From Dendrophyllia cribrosa (lineage: Eukaryota > Cnidaria > Anthozoa > Scleractinia > Dendrophylliidae), in assembly GCA_024195265.1 (NCBI GenBank), contig JAJLRJ010000010.1, positions 33,264,176 to 33,328,175 on the forward strand: a stretch of 64,000 nucleotides of DNA, read 5' to 3'. The notes under the pieces were generated by a model. It did no database searches and was not told the origin of the DNA. It saw only the letters and a program-made list of their open reading frames with translations. Both the position numbers and the translations under genes were made by a program. Of the stretch, positions 1 to 18,592 are shown piece by piece (the stretch's first letter is position 1; each line of letters opens with the position of its first letter).

Positions 1-1949
1 TTTTATCAGTATTAGATAAGCCATGGCGATGGGTACGCGCAAAGCTCGAGAGGTTTATCTTATTGATAAAGGCCAAACACTAGAGCCCAAAGGGTAAAAC
101 AAACGCGATGAAATTTTATACTTATTTTAATTTTTGCGTCTATTTTTATCGCTTCATCTTGTATATGATTAAATTTTATATTTTCCGCTTTAAATTCATT
201 CATATCTGTAACGTTTTTCTTTTACTACTAACCCGAAAAAAGAAGAAGAACGGCTGTGCCGTTCGAAACTAATCGGGTAAAAAATATATTCTTAAACTGT
301 ACGATCAGTCTTTCATTTTTTTTTTGTTTCATATTGTTTCTGCTCATCAGATCCTTCCAAGGATCCATATCCGGTCATCAGTCCTCCAGTGCTTTTTGTC
401 GAGTGGACCTTCCATTTACAATTTTTTTTCTCGATCAAAACGTCCCGTTTATTTCTGGGAATTTACTATATATTCGGGTAAAACAAGTTAGTCTTAACAT
501 TTACCAGTTCCAACTGAAAATTCCAGAATTTTGGTATAAATGGTAAACAAGCCTTTCGGATCCATGCCGTTCACGAACGCGCGCGGAAATCACGCGAGGG
601 AGCGAGGAGGCGTGATCCTGCTCACGCGATCAGATTGAACACACGACTGTCGAGTCGTCGTTGAATGCGATGTCAATGAACATCTTTGGAAAACTTAGTG
701 GGGAGGGACGGGGAATGCGGGATGGTTGACAGGAACTGGAAGTAAGAGGCGAGGCATGGAAATGGCAAACAGCACCGGTATCTCCCTATGGCTTAATGTG
801 TGGCCGGGAAATTTCAGTGAAAACATCGGCGAGATCTTGAAATCGTATTAAAACTAACGCCCGCGTGTAAACAACCCTTAAGGCCTTATTTGCTTATTCT
901 AAGTCGTGCAGTTGGAAGCATAAACCAATGACAACGCCTTCAATCAGGAGCTTATTAAGCTCTCGCTTAAATAAATTCTCTAAGCATATTGAATCACGGA
1001 CATTAAAATATTTCACATCAACCGGATGTTTACATCCAACGCCAAACGAATTTCTGTCAAATATGACAATCACTTTTTGGCTAATTTGGTAATTAAAGAT
1101 CCGTAATTGATCAGGCTTTGCAATGACGTATTGCATGTCAAAAACCACGGAACTCACGGGAGCACAAAACAAATATGTACGTTATTTTTCCTGCCGTGAG
1201 CCGGACATAGCGTCACATTCGTGGGTAGAAAGATGCATGCGTGAACGTTTAGGTCACGTCAAGGCATTGTAACCCGGTAAGAACGAAAAATATCATTAGT
1301 TTAAAGATAGCGTGTAGAGATAAGACAAAGACAGACGAATACTCATAAATAATTTATTAAATAAAACTATCATGCTTTCTTGAATTTCAATTACCTTTTA
1401 ACTCTCGAGACGATTTCTTGTCTTATTCCCTTAAACCTCTGAGCCAAGTTAGAATTTTAACATGTCGAAACAGGCCTATTGTCATAAAATATGTCGGAAA
1501 CAATTGGGTTTCGTAATTAGTCCAAGTGACAATATATTTAACACGTTGCTTTGATAAGCACATAGTGGTCGGATTGTATTAATAGCTCTACAGTTGTTGC
1601 ATAATATCTGAAGCAAATAAAATGTGTTGGAATGCCCAAGGCGTTTCGCTTTGTTTTCAGTTCAATTAGCAACTGCAGACTGTAAATAAACAGCCAGTTA
1701 TTAGCGCGGGGTTATCGGTGGAAATAACCGCGGATTAAACGCTCAGAACATAGTAACGAGTCAATAAAAGGGATAAACTTTGTTTGTTACACTGAATATC
1801 GTGCGAACTCAGCTGTTGTTGTATATGTACATGTTTGTCCCGACGCACTCGACCTTAAAAAGGGCATATCGCCGCCAACCCTTAGACTAAAAACAACAAT
1901 TGTTCTAAAAGTGACATTCTTTGCATTCGTTGAAGCAAATAAACTGCGT
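1..1949. other. Gene-free flank downstream of the DNAJC21-like gene
   Basis: No exon with a recognisable protein domain was found on either strand. Short open frames (for example 256-546 and 894-1172) have no codon structure or similarity I recognise. The stretch is AT-rich and contains several AATAAA-type hexamers. The minus-strand gene next door ends at 1950, so its 3' UTR and polyadenylation site should lie somewhere here. Confidence 0.5.
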
Positions 1950-3683
1950 TTAGCGTTTGTTTTTTCCTTTCTTCTTTCCCTGCTTCTGCGAATCGTCTAG
2001 CTCGTGCTTTGCGTCCATTTTGAGAGCATGTCCGAGCTCCTTAATGTGCTGGAACATCTTGTTTCGTGTCGGAAACGAAGCTTGGCAGACATTACACTTA
2101 AACGCATTCTTCGCGGACTTAGAATTTGCTGGGACCGATTTTTGATTCGTTGCTGACGATTGTCCTTTCTCCTCAACTGCGTCAGTAGCCAGCCCTGATT
2201 TCAAGTCCAAGTTCTCTTTATTTTGATCATTTTGTTCCAAATCTGTCACTCCCGCCATTCCCGCACTGCCCTTATCATCATTTCTTCCACTCTTCTCGCT
2301 TTCTTCCTCGACTGTTATTTCTTCTGAGTAAAACTCTCCCTCGTCTCCCACTTTACTGCCAGCATCTCCATTCTCTTTTATATCAGTATCTTCGTCGCTC
2401 AAGCTCCATTCTAAATCTCCTTCTCCGATCCCTGACAAAGCTCTTCTTCTCTCGTGCAACACCTTCACTTTATAACGGTTGCTGCCCTTAATTCTCATCG
2501 TAGACAAATCAATGGAATCCCTCAAATTTAGTTCTCCTATACCCACAACATCCCCGCTATTCTCATCTACACTGTACCGGCCCTTGTTAAGATAATCGGC
2601 TTCTGGCATCGAATCATTTGGTTCGAGTTCGTCGACCGAATCGGACCGGAGTCCCCCTTCTTGACTGTCAAGTGTCACTTGTTCATCGGCCATTTCACGT
2701 TTGATAGCAGCAACGTTATCTTTATGTTTTCGCGACTTCTCGTGATTTCCAAGAGCCTTCTCTGTTTTGAAAGCTTTATCACAAGCCACGCAATAATACT
2801 GCTCTTCTTCTTTCTCCCCTTCCGATTGGCTGTCGGTTACGTCATCATCCTTGCCGAATTCACCATCCAAATGTGAATTCATTTGGACCAAGTCCTCCTC
2901 GAGCCCAGACAGCGAGGCCCAACTCTCTTCTTTGTATTCCTCAAACATCTTCTCTCGCTCTCTCAAGGCTTCTTGCCTCTTTTGTTCAGTAAGTCGCTTT
3001 CTTTCTTCATCTTTTTCCTTGAGCAGCTCAAGGTATGCCCTAACACGCTTGTCTCGTTTGCGAACAAACTTCACCAAAGCGCGAACTTCTTCATTTCTTT
3101 CCTTCTTAGCCGCATCTCGCAACTTCTTGTTATCTTTCTCCATCAGTCGCTGCACTCTTCGGTTAGGGGCATCCCTGAGGTCGTATTTCTCCACCCAAAC
3201 ATAAGATTTCAGCGTCGAGTAGCTCTGCCAGTAAGCATAAAAAAGCTGTACTACTTCATCGTAATCGCTCGAGGATATGCCAAATTCAGGAACTTCTAGA
3301 TCTTTGTCAGTCGAAAACTCGGCATCTTCTTCAGCTATAATTCTAAAAACGTTAGAATAAATCGCATAAAATCCCTGTTCATCGTCCCCGTACCCGCAAT
3401 AAACAGAGGCACTGAAATATTTCATCAAGTTTATGCTATTATCCACATAGTCATCCCCGCCGCGGATAATTTGCTCGCGATGTTTATCATACCAAGCCCG
3501 TTCTTGTGGGTCGATGAGTACTTCATAAGCCTGCTGGATCTCTGTGAATATCTTTGTGCTTTCATCGGAGTTGTCGTTTTTATCTGGGTGCCATTTTAAG
3601 GCAAGGTTCCTATAAGATTTCTTTATCTGATCATCACCAGCGTCTCTTTCTACTTCCAATACTTCATAACAGCACCGCGGCAT
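1950..3683 (-). CDS. DNAJC21: DnaJ homolog subfamily C member 21 (DNAJC21/JJJ1 type)
   Basis: Intronless reading frame of about 577 residues. The N-terminus is a J domain (residues ~5-70) with the invariant HPD motif in LKWHPDKN and the family signature PQERAWYD. A charged coiled-coil region follows (~185-270, rich in K, E and R). Then comes a C2H2 zinc finger (CVACDKAF..H..H, ~310-335), an acidic low-complexity linker and a second C2H2 finger near the C-terminus (CNVCQASF..H..H), then a lysine-rich tail. J domain plus two C2H2 fingers is the DNAJC21/Jjj1 layout. That family recruits Hsp70 to release shuttling factors from late cytosolic pre-60S ribosomes, so the role is inferred from family. 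The ATG at 3683-3681 is chosen because the frame has no earlier ATG and the J domain begins a few residues later. Human DNAJC21 is multi-exon, so a single exon here is noteworthy. Confidence 0.93.
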   Translation of the reverse strand: MPRCCYEVLEVERDAGDDQIKKSYRNLALKWHPDKNDNSDESTKIFTEIQQAYEVLIDPQERAWYDKHREQIIRGGDDYVDNSINLMKYFSASVYCGYGDDEQGFYAIYSNVFRIIAEEDAEFSTDKDLEVPEFGISSSDYDEVVQLFYAYWQSYSTLKSYVWVEKYDLRDAPNRRVQRLMEKDNKKLRDAAKKERNEEVRALVKFVRKRDKRVRAYLELLKEKDEERKRLTEQKRQEALREREKMFEEYKEESWASLSGLEEDLVQMNSHLDGEFGKDDDVTDSQSEGEKEEEQYYCVACDKAFKTEKALGNHEKSRKHKDNVAAIKREMADEQVTLDSQEGGLRSDSVDELEPNDSMPEADYLNKGRYSVDENSGDVVGIGELNLRDSIDLSTMRIKGSNRYKVKVLHERRRALSGIGEGDLEWSLSDEDTDIKENGDAGSKVGDEGEFYSEEITVEEESEKSGRNDDKGSAGMAGVTDLEQNDQNKENLDLKSGLATDAVEEKGQSSATNQKSVPANSKSAKNAFKCNVCQASFPTRNKMFQHIKELGHALKMDAKHELDDSQKQGKKKGKNKR

Positions 3684-4006
3684 TTTCAAAACTTCCGCCT
3701 AACGGATCAGGCAATAAAACGCATATTGTCTCTCCAATATGATATTTAAAAGAGTAAACTTTCCTTTGACTTCCACCTCGATCAGACCACGTTTTGGCCT
3801 TATGGCGAAACAACATGGCGGACAGCTGATTGCGCATGCTTTAGTAACTGCTGACCAGATTTGACCGTTGCTTTAGTGAGTTGTGGGACACTTGTTGCCG
3901 AGCAACGAGCTTCGCCAGATAGCCACAGGCAAAACAACTGTCTCTTCACTTCAAGATATTGTTGTTCTTCAGTGTGTTTGATTTTTCTTTTTAATTTACA
4001 ATTAAC
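3684..4006. promoter_or_regulatory. Shared head-to-head promoter region
   Basis: Only 323 bp separate the ATG of the minus-strand DNAJC21-like gene (3683) from the ATG of the plus-strand CFAP97D1-like gene (4007). A bidirectional promoter is inferred from this spacing. I see no clear TATA box, and transcription start sites cannot be placed from sequence alone. Confidence 0.55.
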
Positions 4007-9679
<5,673 letters not shown>

Positions 9680-11680
9680 TAAGGCATCCTTAATTAAATG
9701 AAACATTAAGAGTGCATATGGACAAAGCAATAATTTTATAATGCAATTTGAGGCAAATTTGTAAATAAGATTTTTATCAGAGTGTGATAATTTGGGCTTT
9801 AAAAACGTTTATTCTAAAGCTTCATCTTTTTGTTCATTTTCCTTTAAGGAAAAGTAAAAATTTTCTTTTAAGCCCTTTCTTATTTTTTAAGTAAACTTGT
9901 ATGTTAACTAACACCAAATTTTTCAGTTTCTAAAGTTGTTTTATATAAATATCTCGTATTGTGTCAAACTGTGCAAAGAAAGTGATAAGATTTTTGTCTT
10001 TTTTAGTACTTTGATTCTTTTTATGAACTTGATTTTATGTAATTTTTCAATCTTCCATTTTCTTCAGACAGTGTGAAACATTTAAAAATTTCCTTAATAG
10101 AACTGCTGTAGCAAGAGTGTGGCTACAATAATTGCCATGGCTTTATAATGGTAATAAAGTGTCAACAAACAACCTTGTTAATCTGTGCATTTTATCTTTT
10201 GAACACAGGGGGTGTTCCCACTAGGTGTCAACAAAACCTGGATCAGACCGGATTGGATCACCACCCCTGTAACTCACTAAATGACGAAAGGTTAGGGATA
10301 AGGTTTCAGGATGTAACCACGCGGCCCAAAATGGGGAGTGACGTGACAAAATGAGGTCTTGGAACTAAGGACCTGAGCAGGGGTGATTTAGCAGTGACAG
10401 CATTGCCTCCTACCAATGTGGCCCAGATTTGAACATCTGTCCTGGTGTCATCAGCGGGCTGAGTTTGTTGTTTGTTCTCTCCCTGCTCCGAGAACGAGAG
10501 GTTTTACTCTGATTTTCCCCTCTCCTCAAAAACCAACATTCTAAATTTGAATTTGATCTGGATCACACAAGCACATTTGAAGGAGCTCCTGAGCTCATAA
10601 GTGCCATGTGGGTAAATAAATTACATTTTTTTATATTCATTAATTACAACAATTTTCTGAATGAAATTGGAATTACCCACGAACTAATCAAAATGTTATC
10701 AAATGGTAGTGCTAGAAAATGATGCAGCATAACAAGGACATTAGATTTTTTGTTTTACTTTCATGGTGCTTCTGGTAGTTTATTTTACTCCACTTACATG
10801 TATCTTTAATGATAACACTGTTAATTTATGTTACAGTGTTGCCTGTTCTATGCCTTCAGTTAGTGGGGAGTGGCACTTTAGGAAATAATAGGGACCTTGA
10901 GTAATGCAAACTTTGATGTTCTGGACATCATGATCAGCAACCAGATGTCTGCAGTTTCTTTTGGTAACCGGTCAAAATGCCCCCAAATAAGACATTATGC
11001 TCCCATCAGATAAGACATGGTCGCACCCTTATGGATTAGACATAATGTCCCTTTAAACGGAACATCACAGAAGGCATGTGATTCATGTAAAGTTACGAAT
11101 CTGTACATACCAATCTTTTCTTGAGCTGGGGGCATTTTTACAGTACATCTTTTCTTTTTATGCCATGCTTCTGCTCTTACAAAGTACACAAGAACTTTTC
11201 TTTTAATGTCTGTGACACGATGCAATGAAGACAGCACATGTTAAGAGGAATTAACAGCCCACTTTCAGTTGCTATTCAGGATGTCGGTGTTTCTGTTGCT
11301 AGGGAGGGGGGAGTTGTCGAGAATGCTGAATTGCCCCTTGATTTGCTAGTGTTCAAACATAATGACATTGTTTTCAACATGTACCGCCTGCGACTCCTGT
11401 GTTCCGCACATTCTAAATGCCAAGGACAGGGTAGATAAACTAATAAAGGTGTGGATGTCCAACTGCTGAGTGTATCTTCATTGGTCTTTAACGACATGTG
11501 TTGTGTTCCAGTTGTACATTGTGTATGTGTATAACATTGGGACACCAAATAAAACTAATCAGCTCATAAGAGGGTAGGCTATATTTCCATCTGTTTTGTG
11601 TACCCACGTTCCTTCACACAGGAAGGAGGATCTGAAAACCACACTCCCTCAAATGGTTGAAAATCGAGCCTTATTATTAA
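9680..11680. other. 3' flank of the CFAP97D1-like gene
   Basis: Contains the presumed 3' UTR. A candidate polyadenylation signal AATAAA is at 10153-10158, about 470 bp after the stop, and an ATTAAA is near 9693. I see no further exon or recognisable repeat structure. Confidence 0.4.
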
Positions 11681-12115
11681 CAGTAATTGGACTGAGTGGA
11701 GTACAATTCAGGAAGTAATCAGGCAAGTAATTTCAAATTAGCCAAGTGTGTAGCATAAGGACAATTTGAAATTACGAGCACGATTACCCCAGAAGTACAA
11801 CACAAAGTTCATTGACTGATTAATCGCATCAATAACAAAATTTCATTGTAGTCTATGTCGACTTTTTTGCACTCAAGATGCTTAGGATTATTATCCATCA
11901 GATTGAAAGTAGAAGGAAAACAACAAAAAAGTTGAAGCGTGTGCAACATACATGTAGGTGTCCTATCACTGATACCCAATTACAAGAAGTTGTAATTTTA
12001 TTGGATAGCTGTAATTGGACACCCACGTGACCACACACCAATTATGTAAAAAATAAGCACGCAGATGACCAATGAAAATGAGAATTTTGTTATTAATACG
12101 ATAACAGGGGTAACG
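11680..12115. mobile_element. Dispersed repeat, copy 1
   Basis: About 430 bp that match 18815-19640 in order: a left block containing GGACTGAGTGGAGTACAATTC, a central palindromic part around ATCGCATCAATAACAAAATTT, and a right block with ACACCCACGTGACCA and GAATTTTGTTATTAATACGA. The ends are not clean TIRs. No coding capacity. Confidence 0.65.
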
Positions 12116-12755
12116 AATGGCAAATTCAAGACTTAACAAGACAGTAATGTTTTTCCTGTGAGCTGCAAGAGATGTTTTGAATTCTTAAAATGTGAGACAG
12201 AAACCAAGACTCATAAAACTTTACAAAAACATTGAAACTCCAAGACATGGAGAAGAGCTCAAAAAACAAGACTGAGTTAAATTATTGTAAAATTTCACAA
12301 GAGCCTTTGCTACCCCTTCATTAGAGCTATGTACAAGAATAAGAATAAGTTAAATTATCAAGATTTGTTACAAATGTTACCATTTAGCTTCAAGGTTGCA
12401 TTTGATTGGCTAGTCTGCAAGAACAGACATTTTCTTTAGTTCTTGTTTCAGGTGAAACAAGAAGTGGAAAAAACACATCAGTCTACTCTTGCAGGCTAAT
12501 GATTAGTCTTGCTCTGAGAATTCAAAGCCACTAGAATATAAAAATTAATACATCTTGAAATCCAAGAGTTCATGGACATTACAGTTCAAATATTCCTTTA
12601 AAAAGTGATATTCAGGAACATAGCCCATAAACACATCCTAATGTACACAATATTTACAACAACCAACATTCATGCTGGGTAAATTGTTTGCTATGTGCAG
12701 TGCAAAACACTGTTGTTGAATATGAACGAAATATCTGAGTGTGCTTGAGTGTAAC

Positions 12756-12969
12756 GAGGGGTGACAACTCTAAAAAGGCCTGTTTCGGGAGAAAAACAAA
12801 ATTTTCAGGGAAACATGAGATAATGTTGTTAAAATTTTGGGAAGTTTGAAATTTTTGCAAGAATGTCTACGAAAAAATCAGGAAGATATTCCAAATTTTC
12901 GGGACAACTTTCAGTTCCACACAGTTGCTCAGACAGCGTTTGTTAGAGTTGTCACCCCCTCCCCCCCGT
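12756..12969. mobile_element. hAT-like MITE, 214 bp
   Basis: Flanked by the 8 bp duplication AGTGTAAC at 12748-12755 and 12970-12977. The ends share GGGGTGACAACTCTAA in inverted orientation, with an extra G/C run on the right. An 8 bp duplication is typical of the hAT superfamily. Non-coding. Confidence 0.75.
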
Positions 12970-13436
12970 AGTGTAACTGACAAAATAATGGTCTTCTATA
13001 AACAATGTGCAGTAAGGAAACACCACTACACATACAACAAAGATCTTATGCAGGATTTAAAAAGTGTAACATAGGAGCAAGGCCCTAAGTAAAAGGTTAA
13101 AAAGTTAGTTCTGTGGGTGCATCTTTTGTTATCTCGTTTTTAAAAAGACGACGTCTGTAAACTAAAAAATATACATTTCTACTTTGCCCCCGTTGGCTAG
13201 GGGATGAAGTTGCATAATTGGTAAGGTTGGTAGGTAAAGCAGCACATGTGCCGCAGGGACCCCCACAATGCTGGAGCTTAACACTAAACAGGGTTAAATG
13301 TTGACCAAGGAATAACACAGATTCTGCTCAAAAGCAGCTAGAAAAGAAGTTCTGGCCACGTTTTCTAATATGAGATTCCATTATGAATTGAGCCACTTAC
13401 ACAGAATTACCCAAGGTGCTTCATGTTATGAGATAA

Positions 13437-13828
13437 GGCCCTATTTACATGGAAAGAGGATGCTCCTAGTGCTAAGATGATCCTAGAAGGTTCATTTGGT
13501 TTACATGCATAAATGCGGCTTCCAGGGTCAACTTTTTATTCAGTTTACATGAAAAATTTGGTAGGATGGCCCCAGTACCCTTTGAGTTCCGTGCAGTTGC
13601 AAAGCAAGATGGCGGGCAATAATAACAAAAGCAAAGATAACCTTGGGGCTTCGAGGCCGTTTACATGGAGCTAGGATAATCTTTGCACTAGGATCATCCT
13701 ACCTCTCAGATAGGATGATCCTAGCCCTTCGCATGTAAACTGAAAGTAGAAAATATGTTACGCTTGGATGATCCTAGTTGTAGGATGATCCAGCGCTAGG
13801 ATCATCTCCTTTCCATGTAAATGGGGCC
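13437..13828. mobile_element. 392 bp MITE with TAA target duplication
   Basis: TAA at 13434-13436 and 13829-13831 flanks inverted ends GGCCCTATTTACATGGAAAG and GGCCCCATTTACATGGAAAG. The interior repeats the palindromic motif GGATGATCCTAG several times. A three-base TNA duplication suggests PIF/Harbinger. Non-coding. Confidence 0.78.
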
Positions 13829-14810
13829 TAAGCAACAGATCTATACCCATCTGTTAATAAAATAACACATTCAAATTCCTTAGTAATACCCACAGAAAGC
13901 ATCACTTTAACCAGTGACTGAGGTGGAGCAAAAATTAAAGGGGCAGTGTCAAAGGAACTGGACAAAACTATAGCACAATACCATTACTTAACAAATATTT
14001 CACCGTAGTACTAAAACACCAAAAAAAAGTAATCATTCAACCAATTCTTGAGAAAAAGGAACAACTATGGTCTGTTCTAGCCCATATTGGAAATGAAAAT
14101 TGTGCAAAAACTTGAAAAAAGTTAGGCTAACTTTTTGCAAGTGGCAATTCATTCAGAGCAAGTCCGTGTGTGACAAGAGACACTTATCAACAGTTTTGGT
14201 ACTTGAAGGTGGTAATTTATCACAAAACTAAACCATATTTTTTGGTTCCAAAGCATTTTTTGGTCTTTGAAATGACACCAAATCCCTATGATACTGCGCC
14301 TTTAAGGGGTTCTTTGCTTTGTTGCTGTGAACCTAAAAAATGTAATAAATATTGTTGGTTTTATCTACACCACCTTCAACAAGGGCTAGTTCTTTCACTT
14401 AAACCAGTATTCAACATCAACAAGTGTTCTGTACAAATAGAGGAAAGAACTTAATATAATTAACTAATATGACTACTGTACATTATGTACAAAATACTTC
14501 ATGTTTTTTTTTCACAATCTGCCCTTACAGTAGTTCCTAAAATAGTAAAACCAAGTATAATGCTTCAAAACATGTAAAAACATCTTTTTCTTTTTTACTT
14601 AATATTTTTTTATGTGGAGGACTCAGTTTTTGATGCAACTCTCGGCTTCTTTGCAGGAGAAACATGGCACTAAAAACAAAAAAAATGTACCAATTAAAAC
14701 ACAGGTTGCAAAAATTATAATCATGATTCATTAAAATTAAAAAGAAGGAAATTTTTTGATAATAAGAAACTTTCGCCATTTATTGCAATAGTTATTGCAA
14801 CATTCTTTAA

Positions 14811-16704
14811 AGTGCCTATGAAATGAATTTTTTTTCTTCGTTTTTCATTAGTTTATTATGTCCAAAGAACGAAAACAATAATCATTTCCCGAGGAAAAGA
14901 AAGAAAATCGGTTTTATAGCCCCTCGAAGATGCGTCACTTCGGTTGAAAAGTGGCTCCAATTTTTGGAGAGCCTGGGGGCGAGTGGGCGTGCGTGATGAC
15001 GTAAATTACGTAAATAGTATGACACATTGGTTTGTTTACGCTATAATTCCCTTGGAATCCTTTAGCGTGATGGTCATTTTGCCAACGTTTTTGGCTGTAC
15101 AAATGTCAGACAGCACCTAATTTGTTTCTTTACAGTCCTCTGAAGGTGAAGAGGATCAGTTTCGGATCACTCTTGATCAACTGAAATGATCGTGTCCACT
15201 GTAGTTTTGCCGTAGCGAGACGAACCGACTGTGCTGCTTGAGCGAAGGAAGTGAACATGAAGAAGACGGAGTTTGATCATTTAGATTATTGAACGTGAAA
15301 GGTATACATTTCAGTAGCACAGCGTCTCAGTGGTTCGCCAGTTGAGTTGTAAGCTTATTGAACGCAGAGGCGTTTTTGTTATTTCTTTTTAGTGGCTCGT
15401 TGACTAGCGTTTATCGAACGCGAACGATATATTTGTAGTACAAACAATCATGATATTAGCGCATTAGCGACTCGGCCGTTCTTCTCTGAAGTTCATTGAT
15501 CGCGCGTGGAGGTTATGAACTAATTTTATCGGCTTGGCAATTCGCTCGTCTACTTAAAGTTCTTTTTTCAATGCGAAGGATATGTCTTGGCGGCTTGCTA
15601 GTTGAAAGTTTCTAAATTATACTAATATGTAATGCATATCCGAGGTGGTGTTTTTCAGGCGGCTTGCTGAATTTAATGTGAATGGTGTATTTTTAGCGGC
15701 AAGGTGCCTTGATAGCGTATTTTTTTATTTATTTATTCAAAATGTTTGAACTCAAGTATATACGTAATAATTATGTTTCTTAGTTCAGTGTCTTGCCAGC
15801 GATTGATCGTTTCTGGAAATTTTAACCACTTGGCGGCTTGTAAGTGAGTTCAAAGTATTGTGTTTACATTTATGTCTGATTTATATTTCATTGTATAAAA
15901 ATTGATCTGATCGAACACGCAATGATTCAGCGATGTATTTTGTTTCGAATAGTCTTACGCATTTGTACGTGTAGATTTTTGATAGATGTTCCGTAGAATA
16001 GACGCCTTCCAGTGAACACTTGCGTCGCTGTACTTTGAATTTTATAATTCGGAATACCGTATAAACATTTATATTACTCACCAGTCAGTGCCGATCGAGT
16101 CAGTATATTTTTGTAGGCCTCACTGACTTCGACGGCTCTCCAGTCGAGCCGAGGCTTGAAGGAACTTCCAAACAGGATATGGATTGGGAAAATTATGCTT
16201 GATTAAACGGCCTCACCGGCCGGAATGTTATTTTCTTTTGCAAAATAATATTAATCTTAACAATAAGCGCTTTCATTGAAAACAACATCGCTTGACGTAC
16301 CCTTTCCGATGTCGACGAACAAATTTCGTGTATTTCGCCGGCCTATTTTCCTCTGGAGCAAAATAAAGCTTTGTTACACTCTCTGTTATCGAAGAATTCT
16401 AATATCTCGTATGTTTGAGTCCGCTCGCCACATAATATTGGTCCACCTCTAGCGACGTCTCTTGTCAGCTCTCTTGTTCTCTATATTCCCGCAGCAGTTT
16501 GTACAACTATTTACGTCACAGTGTAATATGACACTGGTTTTGGCCGCGCACAAATTGGAGCCACTTTTTAGCGCCAACAACCTAACTTTGAGACCATAAA
16601 AAAAGCATTTCGCATCGTCCCTAACACTTTAAACCTTTTATTCCAAGGTCTAAAAAGGTGAAACTTTCGATACATCAAAAAATAAATTTCATTTCATAGG
16701 CACT
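14811..16704. mobile_element. 1.9 kb non-autonomous TTAA element
   Basis: TTAA at 14807-14810 and 16705-16708 flanks inverted ends AGTGCCTATGAAATGAATTT and AGTGCCTATGAAATGAAATT. The interior has no long ORF. The termini match those at 45163-45706 and 62482-63108 (AGTG then Y/C, then TATGA), so these three form one family. A TTAA target is the piggyBac hallmark, but the terminal bases are not the usual CCC. Confidence 0.8.
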
Positions 16705-16774
16705 TTAAGCTGCAGCTACATGTGCGATTTTTTGCTTGCATAAAGAGATGAGATTGTGTCTTGGTGGTGCCAAA

Positions 16775-17600
16775 ATTGTGCCCAACTTGGCCAAAATTGT
16801 GTCAAGGTCGTGCCAAGATTATGTCTAAGTCCTGCCCAAATTGTGTCCAAGTTGGTCAAAATTTTGTCAAGGTCAAACCAAAATGTTTTCCAGGTTGTGC
16901 CAAAATGATGCCCACATGTATGTCCAAGACGTGCCAAAATTGGGCCCAAGTTGGCCAGAATTGTCGCAAGGTCGTACCAAAATAGTGTCCAAGTTGTGCC
17001 AAATATGTGCCCCAAATGGCTCAAATTGTGTCAAGGTCATGCCAAAATTGTGTCCAAGTTGTCAAAATTGTATCAAGGTCATGCTAAAATTGTGTCAAAG
17101 TTGAGTCCAAGTCGTGCCAAAATTGTGTCAAGGTTGTGCCAAAATTGTGTCCAAGTCGTGCCAAATATGTGCCCAAGTTGGCCAAGATTGTGTCAAGGTC
17201 ATGCCAAAATTGTGTTCAAGTTGGCCAAAATTGTGTCAAGGTCATGCCAGAATTGTCTCCAATTTGGTCAAAATTGTGTTCAGGTCGTGCCAAAATTGTG
17301 TCAAATTGTGCCAAAACTATATCCAAGTTGCGCCAAAATTGTGTCCAATCCAAGTTGGTTAAAAGTATGTCAAGGTCATTTTAAAATTGTGTCAAAGTAG
17401 AGCCAAAGTTGTGTCCAAGTTGTGCTAAAATTTTGTCCAAGTCGTGCCAAAATTGTGCTCAAGTTGGCCAAAATTGTGTCAAGGTCATGCCAAAATTGTG
17501 TCCAAGTCGTGCCAAATATGTGCCCAAGTTGGCCAAAATTGTGTCTAAGTCATGCAAAAAATGTACCCAAGTTGGCCAAAATTGTGCCCAAAATTAATTG
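16775..17600. repeat. Minisatellite, GTGCCAAAATTGTGTCCAAG-type unit
   Basis: About 0.8 kb of tandem, variable units of roughly 20-35 bp built from GCCAAAATTGTGTCAAGGTC and CAAGTTGGCC blocks, with a small outlier near 17888-17940. The unit length lets frames stay open on both strands, producing artefactual repetitive peptides. I do not treat these as genes. Confidence 0.9.
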
Positions 17601-18592
17601 CCTTCCATCACCTCCCATTATTTTCACATCCTCCCAGTCAAGTTAAAAATTCACTTCTTGTATAGGAAACAATCGTTTTCATTACAGAAAAGTCACAAAA
17701 GCACCGACGTTCGTGTACTGTATTTGACTCTTTCCTTTGATTCTTGGAACTCTCTAATTAGCACATTAGCACTTTCAGCAAGCAATATTTATTTTGAAAT
17801 TGCCTCCCCTCAAATAATTGCCCCCCTTTTGGAGTGAAAAAAGATTAATACAGATCACCCCCAGCTATTATTCGAAGAATAACAGTAAGTTGTGCCAAAA
17901 TTGTGTCCAACTCTTGACAAAATTTTGTGTAGGTCGTCACTAAAACAGAACAGAAGTTGTGTCTGCAGTATTAACAAGGTGTCCAGTTACGGCTTTAACT
18001 CATTCTGGACAGAGGAAACTGTCCATAATAATGTTTAGATGTCCGTATTTAGCATAAAGTGCGGTTCAACTGCAATCCAGAAACATACATACGTACACAT
18101 TTTATTAACACATCCGTGATGAGGCTTTTCAGAGTTAAATAATTATACTTAAGCCTATAAATACACATTACAGAAATACTATAAATAATAAATAATTAAA
18201 GTTAATTAACTCAAGAATTTCGTTGAGAGTTGACGCTTTAAGGACTGTTTAAATTCGCTCTGAGATTGGCAAAGTTGAAGTTTAGGTTTAAGAGAGTTTC
18301 AAAGACTAACAATCTGATAATAGAAAGTTCTCTGTCCACTGACAGATCTAAATAATGGGATATCAAAAGCTTGTGCATTTCTAGTAGAGCGCTTTTACAC
18401 GTCGGGGCATTTAATGAACTGCTCAGTCAAGTAACCTGGGGCACTTCCTGTCATGCACTTAAAGCACATGATTGCTTGACAATAGTAAAGTTGGTCTCTG
18501 ACTGGAAGCCATTGTAAACGCTTCAGTATTGGTGTAATATGATCAAATTTTCTGGCTCCGTTAATTAGTATTAATGATCATTAATTTTTCAT
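17601..18592. other. Sequence downstream of the EMSY-like stop codon
   Basis: No recognisable exon. The 3' UTR of the minus-strand EMSY-like gene should lie here. A TTTTATT (AATAAAA on the minus strand) near 18100 is one candidate polyadenylation signal. Confidence 0.35.

Noticed and set aside
16716..17646. Many overlapping ORFs on both strands with SKLCQNCVQV-like or FGTTWTxFWxDL-like repeats
   Set aside because: They are translations of the 16775-17600 minisatellite. All frames stay open because of unit length, and there is no start context, domain or exon structure.
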